Of a DNA stretch of 64,000 nt, positions 41,313-51,278 are shown piece after piece. A model generated the notes under the pieces. The model was not told the origin of the DNA. It made no database searches and saw nothing but the letters and a program-made list of their open reading frames with translations. The translations under genes were made by a program, and so were the position numbers. Numbering within the stretch: position 1 is the first letter of the stretch; each line of letters starts with the position of its first letter. This DNA comes from Amycolatopsis albispora. Its GTDB lineage: Bacteria > Actinomycetota > Actinomycetes > Mycobacteriales > Pseudonocardiaceae. The stretch spans positions 1,240,001 through 1,304,000 of the forward strand of contig NZ_CP015163.1 in NCBI RefSeq assembly GCF_003312875.1, in the 5' to 3' direction.

Positions 41313-42045
41313 CGGCGTCGCGAAGCACGCAGGAACTCGCGGTTGAGGTTGGCGATGCTGGTGAACGGGATGCCCTTCGGGCACGCCGCCACGCATTCGC
41401 CGACGTTCGTGCAGCCGCCGAAGTCCTCGGCGTCCATCGTCTCCACCATGTCGAGGACCCGCTGCTCGCGTTCCGGCGCGCCCTGCGGCAGCACGTTCAG
41501 GTGGGCCACCTTCGCCGCGGTGAACAGCATCGCCGAGCCGTTCGGGCAGGCCGCCACGCAGGCACCGCAGCCGATGCAGGTGGCGTTGTCGAAGGCCAGG
41601 TCGGCGTCCGGCTTCGGCACCGGGGTGGCGTGCGCCTCGGGGGCGGCGCCGGTGGGCGCGGTGACGTACCCGCCCGAGCCGATGATCCGGTCGAACGCCG
41701 AGCGGTCCACCACCAGGTCCTTGACCACCGGGAAACCCTTGGCGCGCCACGGTTCCACGTCGATCACGTCGCCGTCGCGGAACGAGCGCATGTGCAGCTG
41801 GCAGGTGGTGGTCCGCTCCGGGCCGTGTGCCTCGCCGTTGATCACCACCCCGCACGAGCCGCAGATGCCCTCGCGGCAGTCGTGGTCGAAGGCCACCGGC
41901 TGTTCGCCCCGCTCGACGAGTTCTTCGTTGAGCACGTCCAGCATTTCCAGGAAGGACATGTCCGGGCTGATGCCGTCGACCGGGTAGGTGACCATGCCGC
42001 CTTGGTCGGCGGGGCCGGACTGGCGCCAGATGCGCACGGTGAGCT

Positions 42046-42049
<4 letters not shown>
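41309..42049 (-). CDS. sdhB: Succinate dehydrogenase iron-sulfur subunit
   Basis: 246 residues. The [2Fe-2S] ligands are in [12 protein letters not shown] plus CQLH, the [4Fe-4S] in [14 protein letters not shown], and the [3Fe-4S] in [14 protein letters not shown]. The compact 2Fe-2S/ferredoxin-like layout and length match the actinobacterial Sdh1-type subunit. It shuttles electrons from FAD to quinone. GTG 42049 overlaps the sdhA stop by 4 bases. Its 3' end overlaps the pseudogene by a few bases. Confidence 0.95.
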
Positions 42050-43977
<1,928 letters not shown>

Positions 43978-43978
43978 G

Positions 43979-44692
43979 TCACTCCACCATCCCTGTCATC
44001 ACGGCGATCGGCACCAGCAGGAAGCCCGCGGTGATCACGAAGGCGAGCGTGGACCCGGTGATCTTGAGCGCGCGCCGCCGCGCCGGGCGGTTCACGCCGA
44101 GGGTCTGCGCGGCGCTGAAGAAGCCGTGGTTGATGTGCAGGCCGACCAGGATGACCGGCACGAAGTAGATCAGGTTGATCCACCAGACCTGGAAGTTGGC
44201 GACCACGTTGTGGTACGGGTGGTGCGGCACGAAGTCCTGGTGCACCGCGCCCACCGTCAGGTCGAGCACGTGCCAGACGACGTAGAAGGCGATGATCACG
44301 CCGCCCCAGCGCATGGTCCTGGTGGCGAAGGTGGCCTTCGGGCGCCTGCCGTGCACGTAGCGGACCGGCCGTGCCCTGCGGTCGCGCCGGGACAGTTGCG
44401 CGGCCGCGACGATGTGCAGGACCAGCGCGATCAGCAGCCCGGTGCGCTGGATCCACAGGTACCACTCGTGGTGCAGCACGGGCGCGCCGATGGTGCGCAG
44501 CCAGGCGGAGTACGCGTCGAACTCGCCGGGGCCGAAGAAGATCTTCAGGTTGCCGACCATGTGTGCCAGCAGGAAGGCGACCATGAGCAGCCCGGTGACC
44601 GCCATCACCGCCTTCTTGCCGATGGTCGATCGCCAGAATTCCAGTACTGCCGGGCGTTTTCGCGCCGCCGGTGGCGCGGGTGCGACTACCAC
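43979..44692 (-). CDS. sdhC: Succinate dehydrogenase cytochrome b-type membrane anchor
   Basis: 237 residues with five hydrophobic helices, the single-subunit anchor type of B. subtilis/actinobacterial Sdh1. Candidate haem ligands include the histidines in [23 protein letters not shown] and LHINHGF, spaced for two haems. It anchors SdhAB and donates electrons to menaquinone. GTG 44692 is the start; no strong Shine-Dalgarno sequence is seen. A LysR gene diverges 83 bases away. Confidence 0.93.
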   Translation of the reverse strand: MVVAPAPPAARKRPAVLEFWRSTIGKKAVMAVTGLLMVAFLLAHMVGNLKIFFGPGEFDAYSAWLRTIGAPVLHHEWYLWIQRTGLLIALVLHIVAAAQLSRRDRRARPVRYVHGRRPKATFATRTMRWGGVIIAFYVVWHVLDLTVGAVHQDFVPHHPYHNVVANFQVWWINLIYFVPVILVGLHINHGFFSAAQTLGVNRPARRRALKITGSTLAFVITAGFLLVPIAVMTGMVE

Positions 44693-44763
44693 GGTTCCGA
44701 CGGTAGGCCGGGGTGGTTCCAGAGGGCAAACAGATCTTGGCTCTGGTGACGAGAGGCTGTGCC

Positions 44764-44769
44764 TATGAT
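44764..44769 (+). promoter_or_regulatory. -10 box suggesting leaderless LysR mRNA
   Basis: TATGAT lies 6 bases before GTG 44776. The GGAGG next to the start is too close to act as a ribosome binding site, so a leaderless message is likely. Confidence 0.5.
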
Positions 44770-44775
44770 GGAGGG

Positions 44776-45708
44776 GTGCAGTTCCATCAGCTGGCGTACT
44801 TCGTCGCGGTTGCCGAGACCCGCCACTTCACCCAGGCCGCCGAGCGGATGCGGGTGGCGCAGCCGTCGCTGTCGCAACAGGTCAAGGCGCTCGAACGCGA
44901 CGTCGGCGCGACGCTGTTCCACCGCATCCGCGGCAACGTCACGCTCACCGAGGCGGGGGAGACGCTGCTGCCGATCGCGCGCCGGATCCTCGCCGAGACC
45001 GAGGCGGCCTACCGGGCGGTGCGGGAGCTGGACGAACTGGGGCGGGGGCGCGTCCGCTTCGGGGCGACGCCCAGTCTGTGCACCGGTGTGCTGCCGCGCC
45101 TGCTGGCCACCTTCCGCGGCAAGTACCCGGGCATCGAGCTGGTGCTGCAGGAGGGCGGTTCGCGGGACCTTCAGGCGGCGCTTTCGGAGGGCACGCTGGA
45201 CCTGGCGATGATCGTCGACTCGCGGGTGCACGACGATCCGCGGCTGTCGACCGTGCCGTTGTTCGTCGAGGAACTGGTGGTGATCTCACCGAAGGAGGCG
45301 CCCGCGCCGGTGCCGGGAGCGCGGATGAAGATCCGCGATCTGCGCGGGCATCCGCTGGTGATGTTCCGGCGTGGTTACGACCTGCGCGAGGCGACCATGG
45401 AGGCGTGCCGCGCGGAAGGCTTCGAGCCGGATTTTGCCATCGAGGGCGGGGAAATGGACGCGGTGCTGGAATTCGTGCGTGCCGGGATCGGGCTGGCCGT
45501 GGTGCCGGGCACGGTGGTGGGCGACCGGTTCCGCATCACCCGGTTCGGCCCGCCCGGCCTGACCCGCACGGTGCGACTGGCCTACCGGCGCGATGTGGAA
45601 CCGTCGCGAGCGGTCCGCGCCCTGCGGGACGCCGTGCCGCGCCTGCTGTACCAGGCCACGGCGGCGACCACCGGAGAAACACTCACGCGCATTATCCAGC
45701 TGGACTAG
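44776..45708 (+). CDS. LysR-family regulator divergent from sdhCAB
   Basis: 310 residues. QFHQLAYFVAVAETRHFTQ and QPSLSQQVKALERDVGATLF form the helix-turn-helix; the remaining sequence is a LysR sensor domain. Start at GTG 44776 reproduces the canonical N-terminus. It diverges from sdhC, so control of succinate dehydrogenase is plausible though other targets are possible. Confidence 0.9.
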   Translation: MQFHQLAYFVAVAETRHFTQAAERMRVAQPSLSQQVKALERDVGATLFHRIRGNVTLTEAGETLLPIARRILAETEAAYRAVRELDELGRGRVRFGATPSLCTGVLPRLLATFRGKYPGIELVLQEGGSRDLQAALSEGTLDLAMIVDSRVHDDPRLSTVPLFVEELVVISPKEAPAPVPGARMKIRDLRGHPLVMFRRGYDLREATMEACRAEGFEPDFAIEGGEMDAVLEFVRAGIGLAVVPGTVVGDRFRITRFGPPGLTRTVRLAYRRDVEPSRAVRALRDAVPRLLYQATAATTGETLTRIIQLD

Positions 45709-45756
45709 CGGGGGCATGGGCGGCGCACCCGGTTAGGCTGCGGAAGGGAGGTACGG

Positions 45757-46638
45757 ATGGACTTTTCGGCACGGCCGCTGGTGCTCGACGGCGGTTTGTC
45801 CAATCAGCTGGAGGCCGCGGGGCACGACCTCGGCGGGGCATTGTGGTCGGCCAGGTTGCTGCTCGACGAGCCCGAGGCGATCACGGCCGCGCACGAGGCG
45901 TATTTCCGCGCCGGGGCCGAGGTGGCGACGACCGCCAGCTACCAGGTCAGCTTCGAGGGCTTCGCCGCCGCCGGGGTGGAGGCGTCGGGGACGGTGAAGG
46001 CGTTGCGGCGCAGCGTCGAACTCGCCAGGGACGCCGCGGACCGTGTCCGAAGTGGACTCCTCGTTGCAGCATCGGTCGGGCCCTACGGGGCGATCACCGC
46101 CGACGGGGCGGAGTACCGCGGCCGATACGGGCTCAGCAAAGCCGAGCTGACCGCCTTCCACCGGAAACGCCTGGACGTGCTGGTGGCCGCCGGGCCGGAT
46201 TTGCTGGCCGTGGAGACCATCCCGGACCTCGACGAGGCCGAGGTGCTCGCCGGGCTGGTCGCCGAATACGGCGTGCCGGCCTGGCTTTCGTACACTGTGG
46301 ACGGTGAGCGGACCAGGGCAGGGCAGCCGCTGGCCGAGGCGTTCGCCGTCGCCGCCGGGGTGGAGCGGATCGTGGCCACCGGGGTGAACTGCAGTTCCCC
46401 GCGTGACACCGGCGCGGCGATCGGGCTGGCCGCGAGGGTGTCCGGCAAGCCGGTCGTCGCCTATCCGAACAGCGGGCAGAGCTGGGACGCCGAAGCCAGG
46501 ACCTGGCGGGGCGAACCGGTTTTCGCGCCGGTCCGGGACTGGGTCGCCGAGGGCGCGCGGCTCATCGGCGGCTGCTGCCAGGTCGGCCCGGAGCGCATCC
46601 GCGAACTCGCGACCGCCGTGAGAGCATTCCGCCGGTGA
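45757..46638 (+). CDS. mmuM: Homocysteine S-methyltransferase MmuM-like
   Basis: 293 residues. The barrel begins VLDGGLSNQLEAAGHDL; zinc ligands are in GVNCSSP near residue 209 and IGGCCQVGP near 270 (the paired Cys motif), so the metal site is intact. It transfers a methyl group from S-methylmethionine or SAM to homocysteine. GGGAGGTACGG precedes the ATG. No mmuP permease is adjacent. A MarR gene follows with a 4-base GTGA overlap or a small gap. Confidence 0.92.
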   Translation: MDFSARPLVLDGGLSNQLEAAGHDLGGALWSARLLLDEPEAITAAHEAYFRAGAEVATTASYQVSFEGFAAAGVEASGTVKALRRSVELARDAADRVRSGLLVAASVGPYGAITADGAEYRGRYGLSKAELTAFHRKRLDVLVAAGPDLLAVETIPDLDEAEVLAGLVAEYGVPAWLSYTVDGERTRAGQPLAEAFAVAAGVERIVATGVNCSSPRDTGAAIGLAARVSGKPVVAYPNSGQSWDAEARTWRGEPVFAPVRDWVAEGARLIGGCCQVGPERIRELATAVRAFRR

Positions 46639-46664
46639 CGGTACGAGCTGGTGAGAGCGAGCAG

Positions 46665-47093
46665 ATGGACCAGGACCCACCGCGGCTGACGGCGTCGCTG
46701 GCGCTGAACCTGATCGCCGCCGGACGGGAAGCGCAGCGCCGGATCGAGCAGGCGCTGGCACCACACGGCCTGACGCTGCGGCACCTCGGCGCGCTCGGGC
46801 ACCTCGCCCGGCGGCCCGATCTGTCCTACAGCGACCTGGCCCGCCGCGCGGGCATCACCGCGCAGAGCATGCACGCCACCGTGCGCCTGCTCCAGGACGC
46901 GGGTGCGGTCGCGGACGCCCCGGTCGAGCGCGGCAAGAAGGCCCGGCTGGAGGTCACGCCGCGCGGTCGCGAACTGCTGGACGAGGTGGCCGCCGCGCTG
47001 GAGCGGATCGACGCGGAACTCCTCGACGGGCTGACCGCCGAACAGCAGGCCGCTGTCCGCCAGTTCGTGCGGTCCTTCACCCCGGTGCCTTAG
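46665..47093 (+). CDS. MarR-family regulator
   Basis: 142 residues of the winged-helix MarR fold: LRHLGALGHLARRPDLSYSDLA, RRAGITAQSMHATVRLLQD and the wing AVERGKKARLEVTP-like PVERGKKARLEV. ATG 46665 is chosen; GTG 46635, overlapping the mmuM stop as GTGA, would add 10 residues and imply coupling. Ligand unknown; DJ-1 protein downstream is a possible target. Confidence 0.88.
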   Translation: MDQDPPRLTASLALNLIAAGREAQRRIEQALAPHGLTLRHLGALGHLARRPDLSYSDLARRAGITAQSMHATVRLLQDAGAVADAPVERGKKARLEVTPRGRELLDEVAAALERIDAELLDGLTAEQQAAVRQFVRSFTPVP

Positions 47094-47156
47094 CTTCAGG
47101 CGAACTGTAAGCCAGGCTGATACTCTCTCGGTGACCAACCCATCGAGGAGGCATCA

Positions 47157-47876
47157 GTGAGCACAGTGAAAACCGAGCACCTGGCCATTCCGGACGGCGA
47201 ACTGCCCGGCCTGACCGTGGCGATCCTGGTCGCGCCCGGCTACATGCCGGTGGACATCATCGGCGTGCACACCGCGCTCGGCCTGCTGCCGAAGGTCGAG
47301 CTGCACCTGGTCTGGAAGAACACCGACGAGTTCACCGGCCTGCCGACCTTCCCCACCCGCCCGACCACCACCTTCGCGGACTGCCCGCGTGACGTGGACG
47401 TGCTGTTCACCGGAGCCGTCCCGCCCGAGGTCTTCCAGGACGCCGAAACCCTGGCGTTCCTGGCCGACCGCGGCAGCCGGGCGCGCTGGGTGGCGGGCTC
47501 CTGCGCCGGTGCGCTGCTGCTGGGCGCGGCCGGGCTGCTCAAGGGCTACCGGGCCACCACCAACTTCCACGTGACCCACCTGCTCGCGCACTACGGCGCG
47601 AGCTTCGAGCCGGGCAACGTGGTCGAGGACCGCAACCGGCTCACCGCGGGCCCGGCCACCGGCGGGTTCGAGATCGCCTTCCGCATCATCCAGGACGTCT
47701 ACGGCGACGACATGGCCCGCGAAACCATTCTGCAGACCGAATACGCGCCGAAGCCGCTGTTCGACACGGGCACCGTCGAACTCGCCGGGCCGGAGCTGAC
47801 CGCCCGCGCGCGGGAGCACCTCCGCCCGATGACCGAGGCGGTGGAGCGAGCCGTGCTGCGGACACCGGCCGCCTGA
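47157..47876 (+). CDS. DJ-1/PfpI-family protein (isonitrile-hydratase-like)
   Basis: 239 residues of class I glutamine amidotransferase-like fold. The nucleophile elbow is WVAGSCAGALLLG with Cys near residue 119, followed by ATTNFHVTHLL, a pattern shared with InhA/isonitrile hydratase-like proteins. Preceding acid IIGVHTAL fits. GAGGAGG precedes GTG 47157; GATACT at 47119-47124 is a plausible -10 box. Activity could be hydratase, protease or deglycase; not decidable from sequence. Confidence 0.85.
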   Translation: MSTVKTEHLAIPDGELPGLTVAILVAPGYMPVDIIGVHTALGLLPKVELHLVWKNTDEFTGLPTFPTRPTTTFADCPRDVDVLFTGAVPPEVFQDAETLAFLADRGSRARWVAGSCAGALLLGAAGLLKGYRATTNFHVTHLLAHYGASFEPGNVVEDRNRLTAGPATGGFEIAFRIIQDVYGDDMARETILQTEYAPKPLFDTGTVELAGPELTARAREHLRPMTEAVERAVLRTPAA

Positions 47877-47891
47877 CCTGACAGGCGCGGC

Positions 47892-48770
47892 TCAGGAACC
47901 GAGTTCGGCGAGCCGCGGGACCGCCGGCGCCAGCTGCTCGATCCAGGTGGCCGGGGCGCCGGTGGTCGGGGTGACGATCACCGACTGGACCCCGATTTCG
48001 GCGTAGGGCGCCATCGAGGCGACGAACTCGTCCAGCTTGCCGGGCTCCGGCCGCGGGTTGTTCGCGATGATCGTCTTCTGGATCGCGGCGTAGTCGGTGC
48101 CGACGTCGTCGCAGTGCTTCCGCAGCACGTCGAGCTTGTGCTTGACGTCCTCCGGCGAGCTGCCGAACAGGTTGCACGCGTCGCCGTACTGCGCCACCAG
48201 CCGCAGCGTCTTGCGCTCGCCACCACCGCCGATGAGCACCTTGGGCCGGTTGATCGGCTGCGGCGAGCAGAGCGTCTCGGCGAGCTGGTAGTGCTTGCCC
48301 TCGAACGGCCCGTTGTTCCCGGGGTCCCACATCTGCTCGCAGATCCGCAGGGTTTCCTCGAGGCGTTCGAACCGCTCGGCCACCGGCGGGTACGGCACGC
48401 CGAGGCCGTGGTGCTCGCGCTCGAACCACGCGGCGCCGAGGCCGAGCACGGCACGCCCGCCGGAGAGCACGTCGAGCGTGGTGACGATCTTCGCGAGCAG
48501 CCCGGGGTGCCGGTAGGTCACGCCGGTCACCAGCAGGCCGAGATCGATGGTGCTGGTGTGCGCGGCGAGGAAACCGAGCGTGGTGTAGCCCTCCAGCATG
48601 TTGGCTTCGGCGGGCAGCCCGGTCGGCTCGATCTGGAAGTAGTGGTCCATGAAGGACAGCCAGGTGGCCCCGGCCGCCTCGGCCGCGGTGCCCACGCGGG
48701 CGAGTTCACCGGCGATGGCGGTGGTGCCGCCCTCGATGTCGAAGATGGGGAGGTGGAAGCCGAGCTCCAT
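47892..48770 (-). CDS. LLM-class F420-dependent oxidoreductase
   Basis: 292 residues of the luciferase-like TIM barrel: MELGFHLPIFDIEGG, ATWLSFMDHYFQIE, GLLVTGVTYRHPGLLAKIVTTLDVLSGGR and VLIGGGGERKTLRLVAQYGD are family signatures of actinobacterial F420-dependent enzymes. Substrate unknown. ATG 48770 follows GAGGAG. Its promoter contains a 16-base palindrome between the -35 and -10 boxes. Confidence 0.9.
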   Translation of the reverse strand: MELGFHLPIFDIEGGTTAIAGELARVGTAAEAAGATWLSFMDHYFQIEPTGLPAEANMLEGYTTLGFLAAHTSTIDLGLLVTGVTYRHPGLLAKIVTTLDVLSGGRAVLGLGAAWFEREHHGLGVPYPPVAERFERLEETLRICEQMWDPGNNGPFEGKHYQLAETLCSPQPINRPKVLIGGGGERKTLRLVAQYGDACNLFGSSPEDVKHKLDVLRKHCDDVGTDYAAIQKTIIANNPRPEPGKLDEFVASMAPYAEIGVQSVIVTPTTGAPATWIEQLAPAVPRLAELGS

Positions 48771-48809
48771 GGGGCAGGTCTCCTCGGTGCGGATGGCGTG
48801 TTCTTCAAC

Positions 48810-48838
48810 GCTATGACCTGGAGCGCGCTCCAGCGCAA
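48810..48838 (-). promoter_or_regulatory. LLM promoter with palindrome in the spacer (MerR-like layout)
   Basis: On the minus strand TTGCGC (48833-48838) and CATAGC (48810-48815) are 17 bases apart; the perfect palindrome CTGGAGCGCGCTCCAG (48818-48833) sits in the spacer. This is the typical location of MerR-family operators, although MerR sites usually need a longer spacer. Confidence 0.55.
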
Positions 48839-48898
48839 GCCGGAAAACGGCGCGACGGCCCTTGGCCACCCGATGGTGCGTGGGGCAGACTGCGCCGC

Positions 48899-49639
48899 GT
48901 GAAGACCGCGATGATCACCGGGGCCGCGCGTGGCATCGGCGAAGCGACCGCGCGCCGGTTCGCCGCCGATGGCATCGCGGTGGCCCTGCTCGACGTCGAC
49001 CTGCCCGCGGTGGAAGGGGTCGCCGCCCGGATCACCGAGGACGGCGGCCGCGCGATCGCCGTCCACTGCGACGTCAGCTCGGAAGCGGGCTGGGCGGTGG
49101 CGGTCGCGCGGTGCCGCGAGGAACTCGGGCCGGTGGACATCCTGGTGAGCAACGCCTACACGGTCGAAGTGGTGCCCGCGCACGAACTGAGCCTGGCTTC
49201 GTGGGAGCGTCAGCTCGCGGTGACGCTGACCGGCGCGTTCCTCGGGTTCAAGGCCTGCCTGGACGACCTGCGCCGGGACGCGCGCGGCGCGGTGGTGCTG
49301 ACTTCCTCGGTGCACGCGCTGGCCGGGCTGCCCGGCCGGGCGGCCTACGCCTCGGCGAAGGCGGGGCTGACCGGGCTCGCCCGCCAGCTCGCCGCCGAAT
49401 ACGGCACCGAGGTGCGGGTGAACTCGGTGCTGCCGGGGCCGATCCTGACCGCCGCGTGGGACGGCATCAGCGAGGCGGACCGCGTCGCCAGCGCCGCGCA
49501 GACCATGCAGAACCGGCTGGGCCGCCCGGAAGAGGTCGCCGCCGCGATCGCGTTCCTGGCCGGAGACGACGCTTCCTACATCACCGGCACCGCGCTGGTC
49601 GTGGACGGCGGCTGGAGCACCTACAAAACCTCGTCCTGA
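48899..49639 (+). CDS. SDR-family oxidoreductase
   Basis: 246 residues, classical short-chain dehydrogenase: TAMITGAARGIGEATARR (TGxxxGxG), NNAG variant SNAYT, catalytic Ser in SSVHALAG and YASAKAG (YxxxK). NAD or NADP specificity unclear; Asp36 in LLDVDLPA suggests NAD. Start GTG 48899 is 7 bases after CAGACT, a possible leaderless promoter. It overlaps the convergent TetR by 19 bases at the 3' end. Confidence 0.93.
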   Translation: MKTAMITGAARGIGEATARRFAADGIAVALLDVDLPAVEGVAARITEDGGRAIAVHCDVSSEAGWAVAVARCREELGPVDILVSNAYTVEVVPAHELSLASWERQLAVTLTGAFLGFKACLDDLRRDARGAVVLTSSVHALAGLPGRAAYASAKAGLTGLARQLAAEYGTEVRVNSVLPGPILTAAWDGISEADRVASAAQTMQNRLGRPEEVAAAIAFLAGDDASYITGTALVVDGGWSTYKTSS

Positions 49640-50244
49640 CCGCGGCGTCCGTCCACATCGGACCTGACGGCGCCCAGTGCGGTGAAGGCGGCTTCGACGG
49701 AGCCGGTGAGGCGCCCCGGGTCTTCCTCGCCCAGTTGCCTGCCCGCGTTGAAGCACGCGAGCGCCAGCTGCGGGGCCAGCGCGGCGACCAGCGGTGTGGC
49801 GCCGGCCTCCCGCAGGTTCGCGGTGATCGTCTCGGTGAACCGCTGGAGCTTGCGGTTGCCGCGGTCGTGCAGCTCGGGATTCTCGCGCAGCAGCTTCTCG
49901 TGGCGCCGGAAGTGCTCGGCGTCCTTGGTCACCTCCGCGCACACCGCGAGCACCGCCAGCCGGATCTGCGCCAGCGCCTGGTCCAGGTCCGGTGCGCTGG
50001 TGAGGGAGGCGCGGTGGCGCTCGGCGAGCGCGTCGAGCAGGTCCTGCTCGTCGGCGAAGACGACCTCCTGCTTGTCGCCGAAGTAGCGGAAGAACGTGGT
50101 GCGCCCGACCTCGGCCCGCTCGGCGATGTCCGAAACGGTCACCTCACCGAACCCGCGCTCGGCAAAGAGCTCGAACGCGGCGTGGACGATCTGCTCCCGC
50201 GCGCGCTGCTGCTTGCGCTCGCGGAGTGGGGCTCGGCCGGTCAT
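49621..50244 (-). CDS. TetR-family regulator
   Basis: 207 residues. The DNA-binding helices are QIVHAAFELFAERGFGEVTV and DIAERAEVGRTTFFRYFGDK. It is divergent from the SDR at 50315 across 70 bases of nested inverted repeats, its probable operators, and convergent with another SDR. Confidence 0.93.
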   Translation of the reverse strand: MTGRAPLRERKQQRAREQIVHAAFELFAERGFGEVTVSDIAERAEVGRTTFFRYFGDKQEVVFADEQDLLDALAERHRASLTSAPDLDQALAQIRLAVLAVCAEVTKDAEHFRRHEKLLRENPELHDRGNRKLQRFTETITANLREAGATPLVAALAPQLALACFNAGRQLGEEDPGRLTGSVEAAFTALGAVRSDVDGRRGQDEVL

Positions 50245-50263
50245 GGAACGCAGCCTAGCGCGT

Positions 50264-50305
50264 CGGTATCGAATTCCGTACGGTACTCAGTACCACTAGA
50301 TACCG
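50264..50305. promoter_or_regulatory. Nested inverted repeats, TetR/SDR operator region
   Basis: The divergent gap contains GGTACT-C-AGTACC (50282-50294), a perfect 13-base palindrome, flanked by CGGTATC (50264-50270) and GATACCG (50299-50305), plus CCGTACGG (50276-50283). These could bind the TetR protein as a dimer pair. Confidence 0.65.
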
Positions 50306-50314
50306 GAGCCCAAA

Positions 50315-51235
50315 ATGTCGCCCAGCACGATCCTGATGACCGGCGGTGGCCGTGGCCTCGGCCGCGCCGCCGCCGAACACCTGCTCACCACCCAACCGGA
50401 CCGCCACCTGCTGCTGCTCGCCCGTGACGGCGACCGTCTCGTCCGCGAACTGCGCGAGACCACCGGCAGCGCCAACCTCTCCGCGATCACCTGCGACCTG
50501 GCTTCGTTCGCCGACATCCGGGCGGCCGCCGAGGAGATCGGCAGGCGGCTCGACGCGGGGGAGATCCCGCCGCTGCGCGACTTCCTCGGCAACGCCGGGC
50601 TGCAGATGGCCACGACGACCAGCACCACGGCCGACGGTTTCGAGACCACCTTCGGCGTCAACGTGCTCGCGAACCACCTGCTGCTGCGGCTGCTGCTCGA
50701 CCGGTTCGCCGCACCCAGCCGCCTCGTGGTGGTGGGCAGCGACGTGCACTTCGGCGACTTCCGGCACAACCTCGGGCTGGTGCCCGCGCCGGTCTGGGCG
50801 CCGGTGGAGGAACTGGTCAAGCCCGGCACCGCGACCACCGCCACGGCCGGGCGGCGCGCCTACGCCACCAGCAAGCTCGCCGTGCTCTACCTGGTGCACG
50901 CGCTGGCGCGGCGGTTGCCGGACGGCGTGGACGTCTACACCTACAACCCCGGGGTGGTGGCGGGCACCGGGCTCGTCCGCGACGCCGGGCCGGTGACCAG
51001 GCGGGTCGCGGGGGCCGTGCTCCAGGCCCTTCGCGTGACGCCGCTGGCGATGGGGCCTGCCGCCGCCGGGCGGCTGCTCGCCGACACCGTGACCGGACCG
51101 CGCCCTGGCCCGTCCGGTTCGTACATCGACCGCGGGCGCGTGGTGCCGTCGTCCGCCGAGTCGTACGACGAAGCCCGCGAGGAAGAGGTCTGGCGCGTCG
51201 TCGAGCGTATAACGACCAATACAGCGCCGCTCTGA
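50315..51235 (+). CDS. SDR-family oxidoreductase (WW-oxidase/protochlorophyllide-reductase-like)
   Basis: 306 residues. TILMTGGGRGLGRAAAEHL is the nucleotide loop, GNAG occurs as LGNAGLQ, and YATSKLAVLY is the catalytic YxxxK. The long C-terminus resembles retinol dehydrogenase/protochlorophyllide-reductase-like SDRs. GGAG precedes the ATG. Probably repressed by the divergent TetR. Substrate unknown. Confidence 0.9.
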   Translation: MSPSTILMTGGGRGLGRAAAEHLLTTQPDRHLLLLARDGDRLVRELRETTGSANLSAITCDLASFADIRAAAEEIGRRLDAGEIPPLRDFLGNAGLQMATTTSTTADGFETTFGVNVLANHLLLRLLLDRFAAPSRLVVVGSDVHFGDFRHNLGLVPAPVWAPVEELVKPGTATTATAGRRAYATSKLAVLYLVHALARRLPDGVDVYTYNPGVVAGTGLVRDAGPVTRRVAGAVLQALRVTPLAMGPAAAGRLLADTVTGPRPGPSGSYIDRGRVVPSSAESYDEAREEEVWRVVERITTNTAPL

Positions 51236-51278
51236 AGTCGGTTATCGTAGTTGACCGGGTACAGAGAGGCAGGGAGCG

